A stretch of DNA of 64,000 nucleotides from Halosolutus halophilus (GCF_022869805.1 NZ_CP094974.1:930001-994000); one strand, 5' to 3'; shown: positions 33,755 through 43,527, counted from the first letter of the stretch. Notes: generated by a model not told the origin, from the letters alone. Numbers and translations: made by a program.

Positions 33755-34993
33755 TTACGTCGGTCCCGGGGCGGGACCGGTCCCGTTCTCGGCAAGGCGT
33801 CGTCCGACCAGCGAGAGGCCGTACCCGACGACGCCGGTACCGATCGCCCAGGGGGCGAACAGCACCCAGGCGAACGGAGGCCCGTACCCGAAGCCGTAGT
33901 ACGGCGCGAACGCGATCGTCGCGACGACCGGCGACGTCGCCGCGAGAAGCCCGAATCGCCACGAGGACTCGTCCCGCTCGAGGGCGTGGCCGAGGGGGAG
34001 AAACACCCCCGTCGCGAACCCGAACGTGCCGAGAAGGACCGCCTGGGTTACCCCGAAGACGAGCCAGCAGGCCGCGCCGAGCAGGGCCACCGAACCGACG
34101 ACGACCCCGACGAGCGTCCGTCGCTCGAGCGCCCAGCCGAACCGGCTACAGACCCGATCGAGTCCCCGACGGCCAGTGTCGCCGACGGTTCGACCGACGC
34201 CGCCGACGACGCCCCACCGGCCGTCACCGAACCGTCCCGCCGCGACGGTCGCGAGGCCGACGATCGCGATCGGAACGAGACTCGCGAGGAGGCCGTGTGA
34301 CAGCACTAGGGGGCCGAAGACGACTCCGGCCGACGTCCACGAGGCGAGCGTCCCGGCGACCCCGGGCGACCCGTAGGTCACGTACGTCTTCTGTGCGATT
34401 CCGTCCTCGTCGGGGCTACCGGCGTCGGCGCTCGTCCACGTGACCGATCCGTCCTCGACGTGGGCGTTCGGGGGTGCGTTCGTCACCCGCGCATCCGCGG
34501 GCGCGTGAACCGTGACGCGATCGGCCCGGAGTTCGTACCGGTACTGCGTCCCGCCGGCGTAGAGGTAGTCGAAGACCCAGCCGTCGCCGACGCCGGATTC
34601 GGCGACGTCGGAGACTGCGTACTCCACGCGGACGACACCGTCCTCGATCGACGCGTCGACGTTCCGGGCGTCGTCGACGGCGACGTCGTAGCGGTACCAC
34701 CCCTCGTCGACGGCGGTCTCGAGGGCGGCGTCGTCGTTCCGATAGGTCTCGGCGGCGCTCTCGTCGACCGGAACCCGTGCGATCCAGCGGGAATCGCCGC
34801 GCTCGTCGACGTGGACGTCGAGCGTTCCGGCGTCGGTCGCGCCGTCGATCGAGTCGCAGACGCCACAGACCGACAGCGGCGGATGGCCGGAGACCGCGAG
34901 GCCGGAACCCGCGGCCGCGACGCCGAGAACCAGGAGGGCGACGCCGACGAGACGGCGGGAATCGCGCCGCGGGACCGCTTCCGTCAGGGACAT
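33755..34993 (-). CDS. Multi-pass membrane protein with N-terminal extracellular domain
   Basis: 412 residues. An N-terminal hydrophobic segment (LVGVALLVLGVAAAGSGLAV), then a 190-residue soluble beta-rich domain outside the cell with SVCGVCDSIDG (possible disulfide), DVHVDERGDSRWIARVPVDE, YAVSDVAESGVGDGWVFDYL and YRYELRADRVTVHAPADARV. From about residue 230 come six hydrophobic helices, including AGVVFGPLVLSHGLLASLVP and FAWVLFAPWAIGTGVVGYGL. Coding composition is clear. No catalytic motif or assigned family is recognised; probably haloarchaea-specific. Confidence 0.7.
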   Translation of the reverse strand: MSLTEAVPRRDSRRLVGVALLVLGVAAAGSGLAVSGHPPLSVCGVCDSIDGATDAGTLDVHVDERGDSRWIARVPVDESAAETYRNDDAALETAVDEGWYRYDVAVDDARNVDASIEDGVVRVEYAVSDVAESGVGDGWVFDYLYAGGTQYRYELRADRVTVHAPADARVTNAPPNAHVEDGSVTWTSADAGSPDEDGIAQKTYVTYGSPGVAGTLASWTSAGVVFGPLVLSHGLLASLVPIAIVGLATVAAGRFGDGRWGVVGGVGRTVGDTGRRGLDRVCSRFGWALERRTLVGVVVGSVALLGAACWLVFGVTQAVLLGTFGFATGVFLPLGHALERDESSWRFGLLAATSPVVATIAFAPYYGFGYGPPFAWVLFAPWAIGTGVVGYGLSLVGRRLAENGTGPAPGPT

Positions 34994-35134
34994 ACCTCCT
35001 CAGATCGCCCGCAGTGAAATAAAGGTATTCCAACAAGAATCCGAGTCCGCGGTCGGCAGTCGATTCGGAGTCTCCGGTCGGCGGTTGATTCGGAGTCCGC
35101 GATCGGCCATCGGGTCCGATACCTGCGCGCGAAC

Positions 35135-35989
35135 TCAGTCGTACTCGTAGAACCCTTTGCCGGACTTCTTGCCGAGATCACCGGCCTCGACCTTCCGGGC
35201 GAGCAGATAGGCGGGTTTGTACCGATCGCCGAGTTCCTCGTGGAGGGTCTCCGAGGCGTGCAGACAGATGTCCAGCCCGATGTGGTCGGCGAGTCGCAGT
35301 GGGCCCATGGGGACGTTCGTCCCGAGTTCCATCCCGGCGTCGATGTCCTCCTTCGTGGCGACGCCCTCGTCGTACGCCCGGATGCCCTCGTTGATCCACG
35401 GCATGAGGATCCGGTTCGTGACGAAGCCGGGTTTGTCGTCGGACTCCCAGGTCGTCTTCCCCAGGTCCTCGGCGATCGCGTGGGCCAGATCGGTGACCTC
35501 GTCGGTCGTCTTCTCGCCGACGACGACCTCGACGCCCTCCATGATCGGCACTGGATTCATGAAGTGCAACCCGATCACGCGCTCGGGACGCTCGAGTTCC
35601 GACGCGATCGAGGTGATCGAGATCGTGCTGGTGTTCGTCGCGAGCACCACGTCGTCGTCACACACCCGCTCGAGGTCCTCGAAGACGTCCCGTTTGACGT
35701 CCAGGTCCTCGAGTGCGGCTTCCACCACGAGGTCACAGTCGGCGAGCGTCTCGATCGCGGTCGTGCCCTCGATGCGATCGCGAATCGTCTCGGGGTCGTC
35801 GTCGAGTGCGTCCCGATCGGCCAGTCGCCCGAGGCTATCCTCGATCGTGTCGAAGCCGTTTTCGACGAACTCCGACTCGATGTCACGCATCACGACGTCG
35901 TAGCCCCTGGTGGCCGCGACCTGTGCGATGCCGCTGCCCATCGTACCCGCACCGACGACGCCGATTCGATCGATCTGCTGTCGAACCAT
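35135..35989 (-). CDS. 3-hydroxyacyl-CoA dehydrogenase
   Basis: 284 residues, the size of short-chain 3-hydroxybutyryl-CoA dehydrogenases. NAD site GVVGAGTMGSGIAQVAATR, catalytic His in IGLHFMNPVPIMEGVEVVVG, and C-terminal RILMPWINEGIRAYDEGVAT, GPLRLADHIGLDICLHASET and KSGKGFYEYD are all typical. It starts at the ATG at 35989 (MVRQQIDRIG). The frame is open further upstream but carries nothing conserved. It works after enoyl-CoA hydratase in fatty acid oxidation or butyrate-type metabolism. Confidence 0.95.
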   Translation of the reverse strand: MVRQQIDRIGVVGAGTMGSGIAQVAATRGYDVVMRDIESEFVENGFDTIEDSLGRLADRDALDDDPETIRDRIEGTTAIETLADCDLVVEAALEDLDVKRDVFEDLERVCDDDVVLATNTSTISITSIASELERPERVIGLHFMNPVPIMEGVEVVVGEKTTDEVTDLAHAIAEDLGKTTWESDDKPGFVTNRILMPWINEGIRAYDEGVATKEDIDAGMELGTNVPMGPLRLADHIGLDICLHASETLHEELGDRYKPAYLLARKVEAGDLGKKSGKGFYEYD

Positions 35990-36126
35990 ACCGCGGCGTA
36001 CACGGAAGACCGGCGTAAGCCTGATGGTAGACGCCGTCGACGACCGGCGGCCGGTCACCGACTCTCGTAAACCACTTGCACGTTCCCGTCAGAAACTATA
36101 ACAACGTCCCTCTCGATTACTCCGCC

Positions 36127-36420
36127 ATGTGTCGGGAAACGAAGCGCGAACCCGCGTGGGTGTCGGCGATCCGGCTGGCGTTCCTCCGGGGGCAGGTCGA
36201 CGTCGACGGCGTGATGGAAGAGGGGAATCTGATTCCCGGTCGCGAAGGCACGGTTCGGGACGTTCTCTCGACGATGGCGGACCGCGGCCTCCTCGAATCG
36301 GTCGACGGGACCGAAGATCGGTACGTTCCGGGACCGGTGCTCATCGAGTCCGACCGATACGATCTGGACTTCACCAAGGCGTCCGACGGGGGCGCTCACC
36401 GATGGCGCTCGAGCGGCTAA
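36127..36420 (+). CDS. Small winged-helix-like protein, 97 aa
   Basis: From the ATG at 36127 (MCRETKREPAWVSAIRLAF), with FLRGQVDVDGVMEEGNLIPG, TVRDVLSTMADRGLLESVDG and RYVPGPVLIESDRYDLDF. The TVRDVLSTMADRGLL segment followed by a strand resembles a winged helix-turn-helix. It ends 57 nt before the AbrB-type gene in the same direction. Cys2 alone is not a zinc motif. Function probably DNA binding; not proven. Confidence 0.6.
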   Translation: MCRETKREPAWVSAIRLAFLRGQVDVDGVMEEGNLIPGREGTVRDVLSTMADRGLLESVDGTEDRYVPGPVLIESDRYDLDFTKASDGGAHRWRSSG

Positions 36421-36433
36421 CTGCTATCCGTCG

Positions 36434-36446
36434 GTATAGCGTAAAC
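36434..36446 (+). promoter_or_regulatory. GTATAGCGTAAAC, TATA-like element before abrB gene
   Basis: GTATAG and TAAAC separated by CG lie 32-44 nt before the ATG at 36478, the right place for a TATA box of a leaderless message. The core resembles the GTATAGTRAAC elements at 489, 1836 and 6184. Confidence 0.35.
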
Positions 36447-36477
36447 TATGTATCGACTAGGGCTGTACGCCACGTCG

Positions 36478-36630
36478 ATGGGTACGCTTACGGATACGAA
36501 GATTTCCGAAAAGAACCTGACGACAGTGCCGAAACCGGTTCGTAATTTCCTCGCCGTTGGCGAAGGGGATCGGATCGAGTGGCACGTCGAGGACGGACAG
36601 ATTATCGTCAAAAAACTCGAGTCGGAGTAG
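36478..36630 (+). CDS. AbrB/SpoVT-family DNA-binding protein
   Basis: 50 residues: MGTLTDTKISEKNLTTVPKP, VRNFLAVGEGDRIEWHVEDG, QIIVKKLESE. This is a single swapped-hairpin AbrB domain (ISEKNLTTVPKPVRNFLAV is the core). Such small proteins act as transcription regulators or antitoxin-type DNA-binding domains. No toxin gene follows in the next spacer. It starts at the ATG at 36478; an in-frame ATG at 36448 would add 10 residues. Confidence 0.88.
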   Translation: MGTLTDTKISEKNLTTVPKPVRNFLAVGEGDRIEWHVEDGQIIVKKLESE

Positions 36631-36704
36631 CGCTTCGATCGTCGGCCGGTCGCCCGTTCCTTCGACGAGCACCGTGACAGCGACACGCCACACGAGGTGG
36701 TCGC

Positions 36705-37388
36705 CTACACGTCGCCGGGGACGTCGATATCACGCCGTACGCCGGGGTCGTCGACGGAGACGAGAACGCTCGCATCGCTCTCCAGCAGGATCTCGCGACC
36801 GCCGACGTCGCCGTCGACGTCGGTGAGCGCGTCGAAGAACCGCTCGTCGAACAGCACCGGGTTGCCGCGGGTGCCGTCGAACGCCGCTGCGATCGCATCA
36901 CCGGCGTCCGCAGCGTACGCCGTCACCAGTGTGTCTACCGACGCGGGCGAGACGAACGGCATGTCGCCGAGCGCGACGACGGCGGCGTCAGGTTCGCGGT
37001 CGCGCTCGCGAATCGCCCGGATTCCGGTCCGGAGCGACGACGCCTGGCCGGTGTCGTAGGCCTCGTTGACGACGGTCTCGACGGCGAGTCCCTCCAGTTC
37101 GCTCCGAACCCGATCGGCCTCGTGGCCGAGAACGGCGACGACCGGATCGACGGCACTGCGAACGAGCGTGCGTGCGGCGTGACGGACCACCGGCTCGCCC
37201 TCGACCGTCGCCAGCAGCTTGTTCTCGTCACCGAAGCGGCTGCTCGTCCCGGCGGCGAGCAACACCCCGGCCACCGCCGGTGCGTCCGACCGCGAGTCGG
37301 GGTCGCGAGGGAGGTCGGCAGGTTCGACGACGGGAAGCGCGGCCGTCGCGGGCCGTTCCGGCGTCTCGTCGGACGAGTCCTCCGTCAT
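36705..37388 (-). CDS. mocA: MobA-like/MocA nucleotidyltransferase (molybdopterin cytidylyltransferase)
   Basis: 227 residues. AGVLLAAGTSSRFGDENKLL is the nucleotidyltransferase P-loop-like site, followed by RSAVDPVVAVLGHEADRVRS, AYDTGQASSLRTGI, VVALGDMPFVSPASVDTLV and GNPVLFDERFFDALTDVDGD. The AxGxSxR and GDMP motifs define the MocA/MobA-like group. It likely attaches CMP to molybdopterin, giving the MCD form used by CO dehydrogenase and its relatives. Its ATG overlaps the stop of moeA (ATGA at 37385-37388), so it is translated after moeA and stands divergent from the cox operon. Confidence 0.88.
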   Translation of the reverse strand: MTEDSSDETPERPATAALPVVEPADLPRDPDSRSDAPAVAGVLLAAGTSSRFGDENKLLATVEGEPVVRHAARTLVRSAVDPVVAVLGHEADRVRSELEGLAVETVVNEAYDTGQASSLRTGIRAIRERDREPDAAVVALGDMPFVSPASVDTLVTAYAADAGDAIAAAFDGTRGNPVLFDERFFDALTDVDGDVGGREILLESDASVLVSVDDPGVRRDIDVPGDV

Positions 37389-38614
37389 CGCTCCAGCACC
37401 GTCGACGGAACGACGGCGACCTCCTCGTCGGCGGCGACGGCGTCCGTCGTCAGCACGAACCCGTCGGCTCGGCTCGCACGCGTGCTCGAGGAGAGGACGC
37501 TCGGATCGAACGTGGTCTCGTAGATCGAAAGCGGCGAGTCGACGTGGCCGAGCGGCATCGCGGTTCCGTCCTCGAGCGCGACGGGAATCGCGTAGGTGAA
37601 GCCGGCGGTGGCGATCCCGACGTCGCGGGCCATCCCCGCGGAAACCGTCGGCAGTGACGCGTCGCCGGTAAAGAAGGGCCGGGCGACGAGCGCCGTCACC
37701 AGATAGGCACCGACCGGCTTCCCGGGGACGGCGATCGCCACCGCGTCGTGGTCGGGGAGCCGCGCGACGGCGATCGGTTTCCCCGGGCGCAGCCGGACGC
37801 GATGGAACAGAACGTCGCCGAGGGCGTCGAGCGTCCGGACGACGTAATCCTTGTCGCCGACGCTCGTCCCGCCGGTCGTGACGACGACGTCGTACTCGCG
37901 GGCGAGTTCGTCGATTCGGGACTCGACCCGATCGTTCGCGTCGGGGACCGAGCCCTCGTACGTCGCGTCGTGTCCCCATTCTCGGACGAGCCCCGCGAGC
38001 ATCGGCGAGTCGAGGTCGCGGTGGCGTCCCTCGTGAATCTCGGTTCCGGTCGCCACCAGTCCGACGGACGCCCGCTCGCGAACGACGACGTCGTCGATGC
38101 CGAGGTCGCCGAGCAACAGCGCGTCCTTCGCCCCGAGTCGATCGCCCGCGTCGAACAGTTCCTCTCCCTCACTGACGTTGCTGCCCCGCTGGTAGACGTA
38201 GGTCCCCGGTTCGAGCTCCGTCCCGGTGAGCCGACCGTCCTCGACGGTCGCTTCTTCGCGCTTGAGAACCGCGTTCGCCGACTCCGGCACCGGCGCACCG
38301 GTCGCGATCCGAACCGCCGTCCCGGCCTCGAGCGTCGGCGGCTCGTCTTCCGGGTACACCGGTTCGTCGACCACCGCGAGCGGATACTCGTCGGTCGCGT
38401 CGAACGCGAAGCCGTCCATCGTCGCGTGGCTGTGTGCGGGGACGTCGACCGGCGCACGGATCGGCTCCGCGAGCGTCCGACCGGCCAGTCCGTCGAGCGA
38501 GACGCGCTCCGTTCCGAGCGACGAGAGCCACTCCGCTCGAAGCGCACGAACGCGCTCGACGGCCGCATCCAGTTCGATCAGATCGTCGCCGTCGTGTGAT
38601 TTCTCGTCGGTCAT
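37385..38614 (-). CDS. moeA: Molybdopterin molybdenumtransferase
   Basis: 409 residues. It inserts molybdate into molybdopterin. Signatures are HSHATMDGFAFDATDEYPLA (the MDG site), TGAPVPESANAVLKREE, VVTTGGTSVGDKDYVVRTLD, RLRPGKPIAVARL and VPGKPVGAYLVTALV. Domain order and size are those of archaeal MoeA. It starts at the ATG at 38614. It is divergent from coxG across 164 bp and shares a likely regulatory region, which links cofactor insertion to CO dehydrogenase production. Confidence 0.95.
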   Translation of the reverse strand: MTDEKSHDGDDLIELDAAVERVRALRAEWLSSLGTERVSLDGLAGRTLAEPIRAPVDVPAHSHATMDGFAFDATDEYPLAVVDEPVYPEDEPPTLEAGTAVRIATGAPVPESANAVLKREEATVEDGRLTGTELEPGTYVYQRGSNVSEGEELFDAGDRLGAKDALLLGDLGIDDVVVRERASVGLVATGTEIHEGRHRDLDSPMLAGLVREWGHDATYEGSVPDANDRVESRIDELAREYDVVVTTGGTSVGDKDYVVRTLDALGDVLFHRVRLRPGKPIAVARLPDHDAVAIAVPGKPVGAYLVTALVARPFFTGDASLPTVSAGMARDVGIATAGFTYAIPVALEDGTAMPLGHVDSPLSIYETTFDPSVLSSSTRASRADGFVLTTDAVAADEEVAVVPSTVLER

Positions 38615-38703
38615 CGGTGTGAACTACCGCCGGAACGTGGTTTTCGATTAACACTAATGTTTATTTGTGTGGTACGGGATAACATATGATGTGGTAAATA
38701 GTA

Positions 38704-38716
38704 TGCACATAGTGCA
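38704..38716. promoter_or_regulatory. Palindrome TGCAC-ATA-GTGCA upstream of cox TATA box
   Basis: TGCACATAGTGCA is a perfect inverted repeat with a 3-nt centre. It ends 3 nt before the cox TATA box, covering the place where a BRE or activator would bind. The shorter ACATATGATGT lies nearby (38684-38694). It is the best operator or activator site in this divergent region. Confidence 0.5.
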
Positions 38717-38719
38717 GGG

Positions 38720-38728
38720 TTATAAAAG
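38720..38728 (+). promoter_or_regulatory. TATA box of the cox operon (TTATAAAAG)
   Basis: TTATAAAAG is a strong archaeal TATA box. A transcript starting about 25 nt downstream would begin near 38750 and carry a leader of about 30 nt to the coxG ATG at 38779. No strong Shine-Dalgarno string is seen before that ATG. This would drive the chain of overlapping cox genes. Confidence 0.65.
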
Positions 38729-38778
38729 ATGACGGCGGCCGACACACGACCCTCGCGGATCGAGACCGGGTGGTCGTA

Positions 38779-39375
38779 ATGGAGTTCGACGGGGAGTTCG
38801 AACTCGAGGAGGTACCGCCGGAGAAGGCGTGGATCGTCCTCTCGGACCCGATCGCGGTCCGAAATTCGCTGAAGGGCTGTCGGTACATTACCCCGATGGA
38901 CGACGACTTCAGTTTCGACGAATACGAACCCGACGAGGACCTGGAGACGCTACCCGAGGCCGATCCGGAGACCGTCGCCGCACGCGCGTTCGAAGAAGGC
39001 CGGGAGTACGCCGCGCTGATGCAGGTCGGAGTCGGGAGCGTCAAACCCCGGTTCGAGACGTCGGTGACGATCCAGGAGCGCGACACGGAGTCGTTCGTCA
39101 TGGTCGCGACCGGAAGCGGGACCGCGAGCGGGAGCAGCTTCAGCATGGACTCGGGGATGCAGATTCACCCGCTCGAGGACGGCGACGGCTCGCGGATCGA
39201 GTGGTGGACCGAAGCCGACATCTCGGGACGCATCGCCCAGCTCGGTTCGCGGGTCATCGACCCCGTCGCGAACAAGATCGTGGGCAACTTCTTCGGAGAT
39301 ATCGAACAGCAAATGACCGACGTCGACGAGGAGACGGATTCGGGCATCACGGACCGGATCCGCGGAATGTTATGA
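38779..39375 (+). CDS. coxG: CoxG-like SRPBCC domain protein
   Basis: 198 residues, START/SRPBCC fold: MEFDGEFELEEVPPEKAWIV, LSDPIAVRNSLKGCRYI, QVGVGSVKPRFETSVTIQER, GTASGSSFSMDSGMQIHPLE and IAQLGSRVIDPVANKIVGNF. In Oligotropha, CoxG recruits CO dehydrogenase to the membrane. Here no transmembrane segment is visible. Its position as the first gene of the operon is unusual compared with the bacterial order, where it is last. The ATG at 38779 is used (the GTG three codons before is less likely); its stop overlaps the coxM ATG (ATGA at 39372-39375). Confidence 0.9.
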   Translation: MEFDGEFELEEVPPEKAWIVLSDPIAVRNSLKGCRYITPMDDDFSFDEYEPDEDLETLPEADPETVAARAFEEGREYAALMQVGVGSVKPRFETSVTIQERDTESFVMVATGSGTASGSSFSMDSGMQIHPLEDGDGSRIEWWTEADISGRIAQLGSRVIDPVANKIVGNFFGDIEQQMTDVDEETDSGITDRIRGML

Positions 39376-40259
39376 AACCAGCACAGTTCGAGCAACACGA
39401 GCCCGAGACCGTCGAGGAAGCCGTGAGCCTGCTCGAGAGTCTCGACGATCGGGCGATTCTGGCCGGCGGACAGAGCATGGTTCCGATGCTCCGGTTCCGA
39501 CTCGCGGTTCCGGAGACCGTCATCGACATCAACCGAATCGAGAGCCTCGATTACCTCGAAGAGGACGACGAGTGGCTCAGAATCGGCGCGCTCGCACGCC
39601 ACGCGGACGTCGAGGAGTCCGAGCTGATCGCCGAGAAGTACGGCAGCTTCGCCGACACGGCACCGCTCGTCGCGGACCCGCAGATCCGCAATCGCGGCAC
39701 GGTCGCCGGCGCGATCGCGCAGGCGGACCCGAAAGGCGACTGGGGGAGCGTCCTGCTCGCACACGAAGGCGAGGTCGTCGCGCAGGGCCCCGACGGCGAG
39801 CGGGTCATCCCCGCGGACGACTTCTTCCTGTTGCCCTACGATACGACCCTCGACGAGAACGAACTGCTCACCGAACTTCGCGTCCCGGTGCCGGCCGATC
39901 GTGAGGGAAGCGCCTACCACAAGCTGAAACGGAAGGTCGGCGACTACGCGATGGCCGGCTCGGCCGCACGGCTCGTCCTCGACGAGGACGGACGCATCGA
40001 GCGCGCCGGCATCGGACTCACTGCCGTCGACATCACGAACGTCCGGGCGACCGACGCCGAGGCGCACCTCGAGGGTGAACGGCCTGGGAGCGAACTGTTC
40101 AAGCGCGCGGGCGAGCTGGCGGCCGAGCAGTCCAACCCCGAGTCCGACGAACACGGCGATGCGGACTACAAAGAACGCATGGTGAACGTCCTCACCCAGC
40201 GCGCGCTCGCCGACGCCGCCGAGCGTGCCGGACTGGTCAAACGGAGGGTATCACAGTGA
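39372..40259 (+). CDS. coxM: CO dehydrogenase medium (FAD-binding) subunit
   Basis: 295 residues. It carries the FAD that passes electrons from the [2Fe-2S] clusters of CoxS to quinone. FAD motifs: [20 protein letters not shown] (the AGGQS pyrophosphate-binding loop) and [20 protein letters not shown] (equivalent of the TIGG loop). The C-terminal CO_deh_flav_C domain ([36 protein letters not shown]) follows. It starts at the ATG at 39372 overlapping the coxG stop. Size and order are those of form I systems. Confidence 0.95.
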   Translation: MKPAQFEQHEPETVEEAVSLLESLDDRAILAGGQSMVPMLRFRLAVPETVIDINRIESLDYLEEDDEWLRIGALARHADVEESELIAEKYGSFADTAPLVADPQIRNRGTVAGAIAQADPKGDWGSVLLAHEGEVVAQGPDGERVIPADDFFLLPYDTTLDENELLTELRVPVPADREGSAYHKLKRKVGDYAMAGSAARLVLDEDGRIERAGIGLTAVDITNVRATDAEAHLEGERPGSELFKRAGELAAEQSNPESDEHGDADYKERMVNVLTQRALADAAERAGLVKRRVSQ

Positions 40260-40903
40260 CAAACGCACGAGAGATCACGCTGACGGTCAACGGAACCGAA
40301 CACACGATCGAGGTCGAACCGCGGCAACTGCTCGTCCACGCCATCCGGGAGGAACTGGACCTGACCGGGACGCACATCGGGTGTGACACCGGGAACTGCG
40401 GCGCGTGTACCGTCATCAAAGACGGGGAGCCGATCAAGTCCTGTCTCATGTTCGCGACCCAGGCCGACGGGAGCGAGCTCATGACCGTCGAAGGCATGGA
40501 GGATCTCCCCGAAGCGCGCGGCGAATTGCATCCGTTGCAGGAAGGGTTCCGCGAGGAACACGGGCTCCAGTGTGGCTACTGTACGCCCGGGATGCTCATG
40601 TCCGGAAAGGCGTTACTCGACGAGAACCCGGATCCGAACGAGGACGAGATCCGCGAAGCGATCAGCGGCAACCTCTGTCGGTGTACCGGCTACCAGAACA
40701 TCGTGCGATCGATCGAGTACGCCGCGGACGAACTCGAGTCGGTCGCGGCCGCGGACGGCGGTGAGCGACCCACGGATTCGCGATCCGCGTCGGAGACCCG
40801 ATCCGACGGCGGCGTCGCCGTCGACGGCGAGTTCGACTGCGGCGTCGAGAACTGCTGTGGTGGGCCGACGACCGATCGCGAACGCGGAGGTGAGTCAGAA
40901 TGA
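40256..40903 (+). CDS. coxS: CO dehydrogenase small ([2Fe-2S]) subunit with Cys-rich tail
   Basis: 215 residues from a GTG in a GTGA overlap. Residues 1-80 hold the plant-type [2Fe-2S] domain ([20 protein letters not shown], then KSCLMFATQ). Residues 80-160 hold the second cluster domain ([40 protein letters not shown]). These deliver electrons from the Mo centre to FAD. Bacterial CoxS is about 160-166 residues; the extra 50 residues here are low complexity and end in [18 protein letters not shown], which has three Cys (CGVENCC) and may hold metal. Confidence 0.94.
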   Translation: MTNAREITLTVNGTEHTIEVEPRQLLVHAIREELDLTGTHIGCDTGNCGACTVIKDGEPIKSCLMFATQADGSELMTVEGMEDLPEARGELHPLQEGFREEHGLQCGYCTPGMLMSGKALLDENPDPNEDEIREAISGNLCRCTGYQNIVRSIEYAADELESVAAADGGERPTDSRSASETRSDGGVAVDGEFDCGVENCCGGPTTDRERGGESE

Positions 40904-43383
40904 GCAGCGATTCCGAACAGTACGCGGAGGCGGAGGACGGCGGCCCCCAGCCCGAGAAGCACTGCGGTCACGGCCGTGGTGGGATGGGTGAAGAGGTCAA
41001 ACGAAAGGAAGATCAGCGGTTCATCACCGGTCGCGGCAACTACGTCGACGACATCAAGAAACCGGAGATGCTCCACTGCGAACTCGTCCGCAGTCCGCAC
41101 GCACACGCCCGCATCGAGGACATCGACAAATCTCGGGCGCTGAAGGTCGACGGAGTCGTCGCCGTCCTCACCGCGGAGGACTTGCTCGAGTACGACCTCG
41201 CGACGATGCCGACGCTGATGGACGACACGCAGGACGTGCTGGTCAACGACAAGGTCAAGTTCCAGTCCCAGGAGGTCGCGGCCGTCATCGCGGACGATCG
41301 GTACGCGGCGAAAGACGGGGCGGAGAAAGTCGTCGTCGACTACGACGTGCTCGAGCCGGTCGTCGACGCCGAGGAGGCCCTCGAGGACGACGCCCCGGTG
41401 ATCAGAGACGACATCGAGGGCAAGGAGGACAATCACTGTCTCGACTGGGAGACCGGCGACGAGGAGGCCACCGCCGCGGCCTTCGAAGAGGCCGACGTCA
41501 CCGTCGAGGAGGACATGCTCTACCAGCGACTGCACCCCGCCCCGATCGAGACCTGCGGTGCAGTCGGCGACTACGATCCCGGCAAGGACAAGCTGACGGT
41601 CCACATGACCTCGCAGGCGCCGCACATCCACCGGACGCTGTTCGCGCAGGTCTCGGGGATCCCCGAACACAAGATCCGGATCGTGAGCCCCGACGTCGGG
41701 GGCGGATTCGGGAACAAGGTGCCGATCTATCCCGGCTACGTCGTCGCCGCCGCGGCGTCGTACGTGCTCGAACGGCCGGTGAAGTGGATCGAAGAGCGAT
41801 CGGAGAACATCCAGTCGACCGGGTTCGCACGCGACTACGACATGACGGGCGAACTCGCGGCGACCGACGACGGCGAGATCCTGGCGGTTCGAACCGACGT
41901 GCTGGCCGATCACGGCGCGTACAACGCCGTGGCCCAGCCGTCGAAGTTCCCCGCCGGGTTCTTCAACATCTTCACGGGGTCGTACGACGTCGAGACGGCC
42001 TACGGGTCGCTGACGGCGGCCTACACGAACAGCGCACCGGGCGGCGTGGCGTACCGGTGTTCGTTCCGCGTGACGGAGGCGGTCTACCTCATCGAGCGGA
42101 TGGTGAAGGTCCTCGCGGACGAACTCGGGATGGATCCCGCCGACGTTCGGCGGAAGAACTTCATCCAGCCGGACCAGTTCCCCTACGAGAGTCCGACGGG
42201 GTGGAACTACGACTCGGGCGACTACGAGACGGCGCTCGACAAGGCCCTCGAGATGGCCGACTACGAGGCCTACCGCGAGGAACAGCAACGCCGGATCGAG
42301 GAGGACGCCGACAAACTGCTCGGGATCGGTATCTCCTCCTTTACCGAAGTCGTCGGGGCCGGCCCCGGGAAGTCCTGCGACATCGCCGGCGTCGAGATGT
42401 TCGACTCCGCCGAGATCCGGGTCCACCCGACCGGGAACGCGACGGTCCGGGTCGGCGTCCAGACGCAGGGCCAGGGCCACGAAACGACGTTCGCCCAGAT
42501 CGTCGCCGAGGAACTCGGGATGGACGTCGACGACATCACCGTCGAACACGGCGACACCGACACCGATCCCTACGGCCTCGGCACGTACGGCTCCCGGAGT
42601 ACGCCCGTCGCCGGCGCGGCGGCCGCCGTCGCCTCGCGCAAGGTTCGCGAGAAGGCGAAAGCGATCGCGGCGAACGAACTCGAGGCTGCCGAGGAGGACA
42701 TCACGTGGGACCGCGAGAGCGGCGAGTTCCACGTCGCCGGCGCGCCGGATCGATCGATCTCGATCACCGAGATCGCCGCCGGGGCGTACATGAACCACCC
42801 CACGAGCGAAGAGCCGGGGCTCGAAGCGGTCAACTACTACGATCCGCCGGAGATGACGTATCCGTTCGGGTCCTACGTCGTGATCGTCGAAGTCGACCGC
42901 GAGACCGGCGAGGTCGACTTCGAGAAGTTCGTCGCCGTCGACGACTGCGGCAACCGGATCAATCCGATGATCATCGAGGGCCAGATCCACGGCGGCCTCG
43001 CCCAGGGGATCGGAACGGCGATGCTGGAACACGTCACCTTCGACGACAACGGCAACGTCACCGGTGGCGACTTCATGAACTATCTGCTGCCGACCGCGAT
43101 GGAGATCCCCGAATTCGAGACGGGCCACACCGTCACGCCGTCACCCCACCACCCGATCGGCGCGAAAGGGGTCGGCGAGTCGCCGACGGTCGGTTCGCCG
43201 CCGGCGATCGTCAACGCGGTCGTCGACTCGATGGCCCACGGCGGCATCAGCCACGTCGAGATGCCGATGACCCCCGACGTCGTCTGGGAGAAACTCGACG
43301 AAGCGGGACTCGCGGCCGATCCCGCCGACAACATCGCGCTCGAGTTCGATGACCAGCGGAGCGACGAGGCGGCGGACGACTGA
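40900..43383 (+). CDS. coxL: CO dehydrogenase large (molybdenum) subunit, form I
   Basis: 827 residues, the catalytic subunit of aerobic CO dehydrogenase (CO + water to CO2, electrons to quinone). The form I active-site loop is VAYRCSFR, with Cys387 (Cys388 in Oligotropha) binding Cu of the Mo-S-Cu centre. The other form uses AYRGAGR, so this is form I. The catalytic base is Glu760 in [13 protein letters not shown]-binding strings include [36 protein letters not shown] and [20 protein letters not shown]. The N-terminal 25 residues are acidic with a [11 protein letters not shown] string. It starts at the ATG at 40900 (ATGA overlap). CO oxidation by haloarchaea with form I coxL is known. Confidence 0.97.
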   Translation: MSSDSEQYAEAEDGGPQPEKHCGHGRGGMGEEVKRKEDQRFITGRGNYVDDIKKPEMLHCELVRSPHAHARIEDIDKSRALKVDGVVAVLTAEDLLEYDLATMPTLMDDTQDVLVNDKVKFQSQEVAAVIADDRYAAKDGAEKVVVDYDVLEPVVDAEEALEDDAPVIRDDIEGKEDNHCLDWETGDEEATAAAFEEADVTVEEDMLYQRLHPAPIETCGAVGDYDPGKDKLTVHMTSQAPHIHRTLFAQVSGIPEHKIRIVSPDVGGGFGNKVPIYPGYVVAAAASYVLERPVKWIEERSENIQSTGFARDYDMTGELAATDDGEILAVRTDVLADHGAYNAVAQPSKFPAGFFNIFTGSYDVETAYGSLTAAYTNSAPGGVAYRCSFRVTEAVYLIERMVKVLADELGMDPADVRRKNFIQPDQFPYESPTGWNYDSGDYETALDKALEMADYEAYREEQQRRIEEDADKLLGIGISSFTEVVGAGPGKSCDIAGVEMFDSAEIRVHPTGNATVRVGVQTQGQGHETTFAQIVAEELGMDVDDITVEHGDTDTDPYGLGTYGSRSTPVAGAAAAVASRKVREKAKAIAANELEAAEEDITWDRESGEFHVAGAPDRSISITEIAAGAYMNHPTSEEPGLEAVNYYDPPEMTYPFGSYVVIVEVDRETGEVDFEKFVAVDDCGNRINPMIIEGQIHGGLAQGIGTAMLEHVTFDDNGNVTGGDFMNYLLPTAMEIPEFETGHTVTPSPHHPIGAKGVGESPTVGSPPAIVNAVVDSMAHGGISHVEMPMTPDVVWEKLDEAGLAADPADNIALEFDDQRSDEAADD

Positions 43384-43527
43384 GCGGCGGTCGCCCGGGA
43401 ACCGACGGGTCCAACGGCCGCCACGTCGACCCGCCGCGAGCGAGGGAATCTCGCGACCGGCCCGATCGGTTCCGATCGCGGCTCGTGCCCGTGTGACGGG
43501 CACACGCGCCGACACGACACGACCGAA
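43384..43527. other. Spacer after coxL
   Basis: 144 nt, the longest gap inside the cox operon. CoxL stop is at 43381-43383. The next gene begins 144 nt later with an ATG without overlap, so a separate internal promoter or processing site is possible; an AT-poor GC-rich run gives no clear TATA box. Confidence 0.4.

Noticed and set aside
36478-36704. Toxin-antitoxin pair with the AbrB-like gene
   Set aside because: No small toxin-like frame follows it; the next gene is mocA on the opposite strand.
40690-43128. 812-codon open frame on the minus strand opposite coxL
   Set aside because: It has no domain and arises from codon bias of coxL on the other strand.
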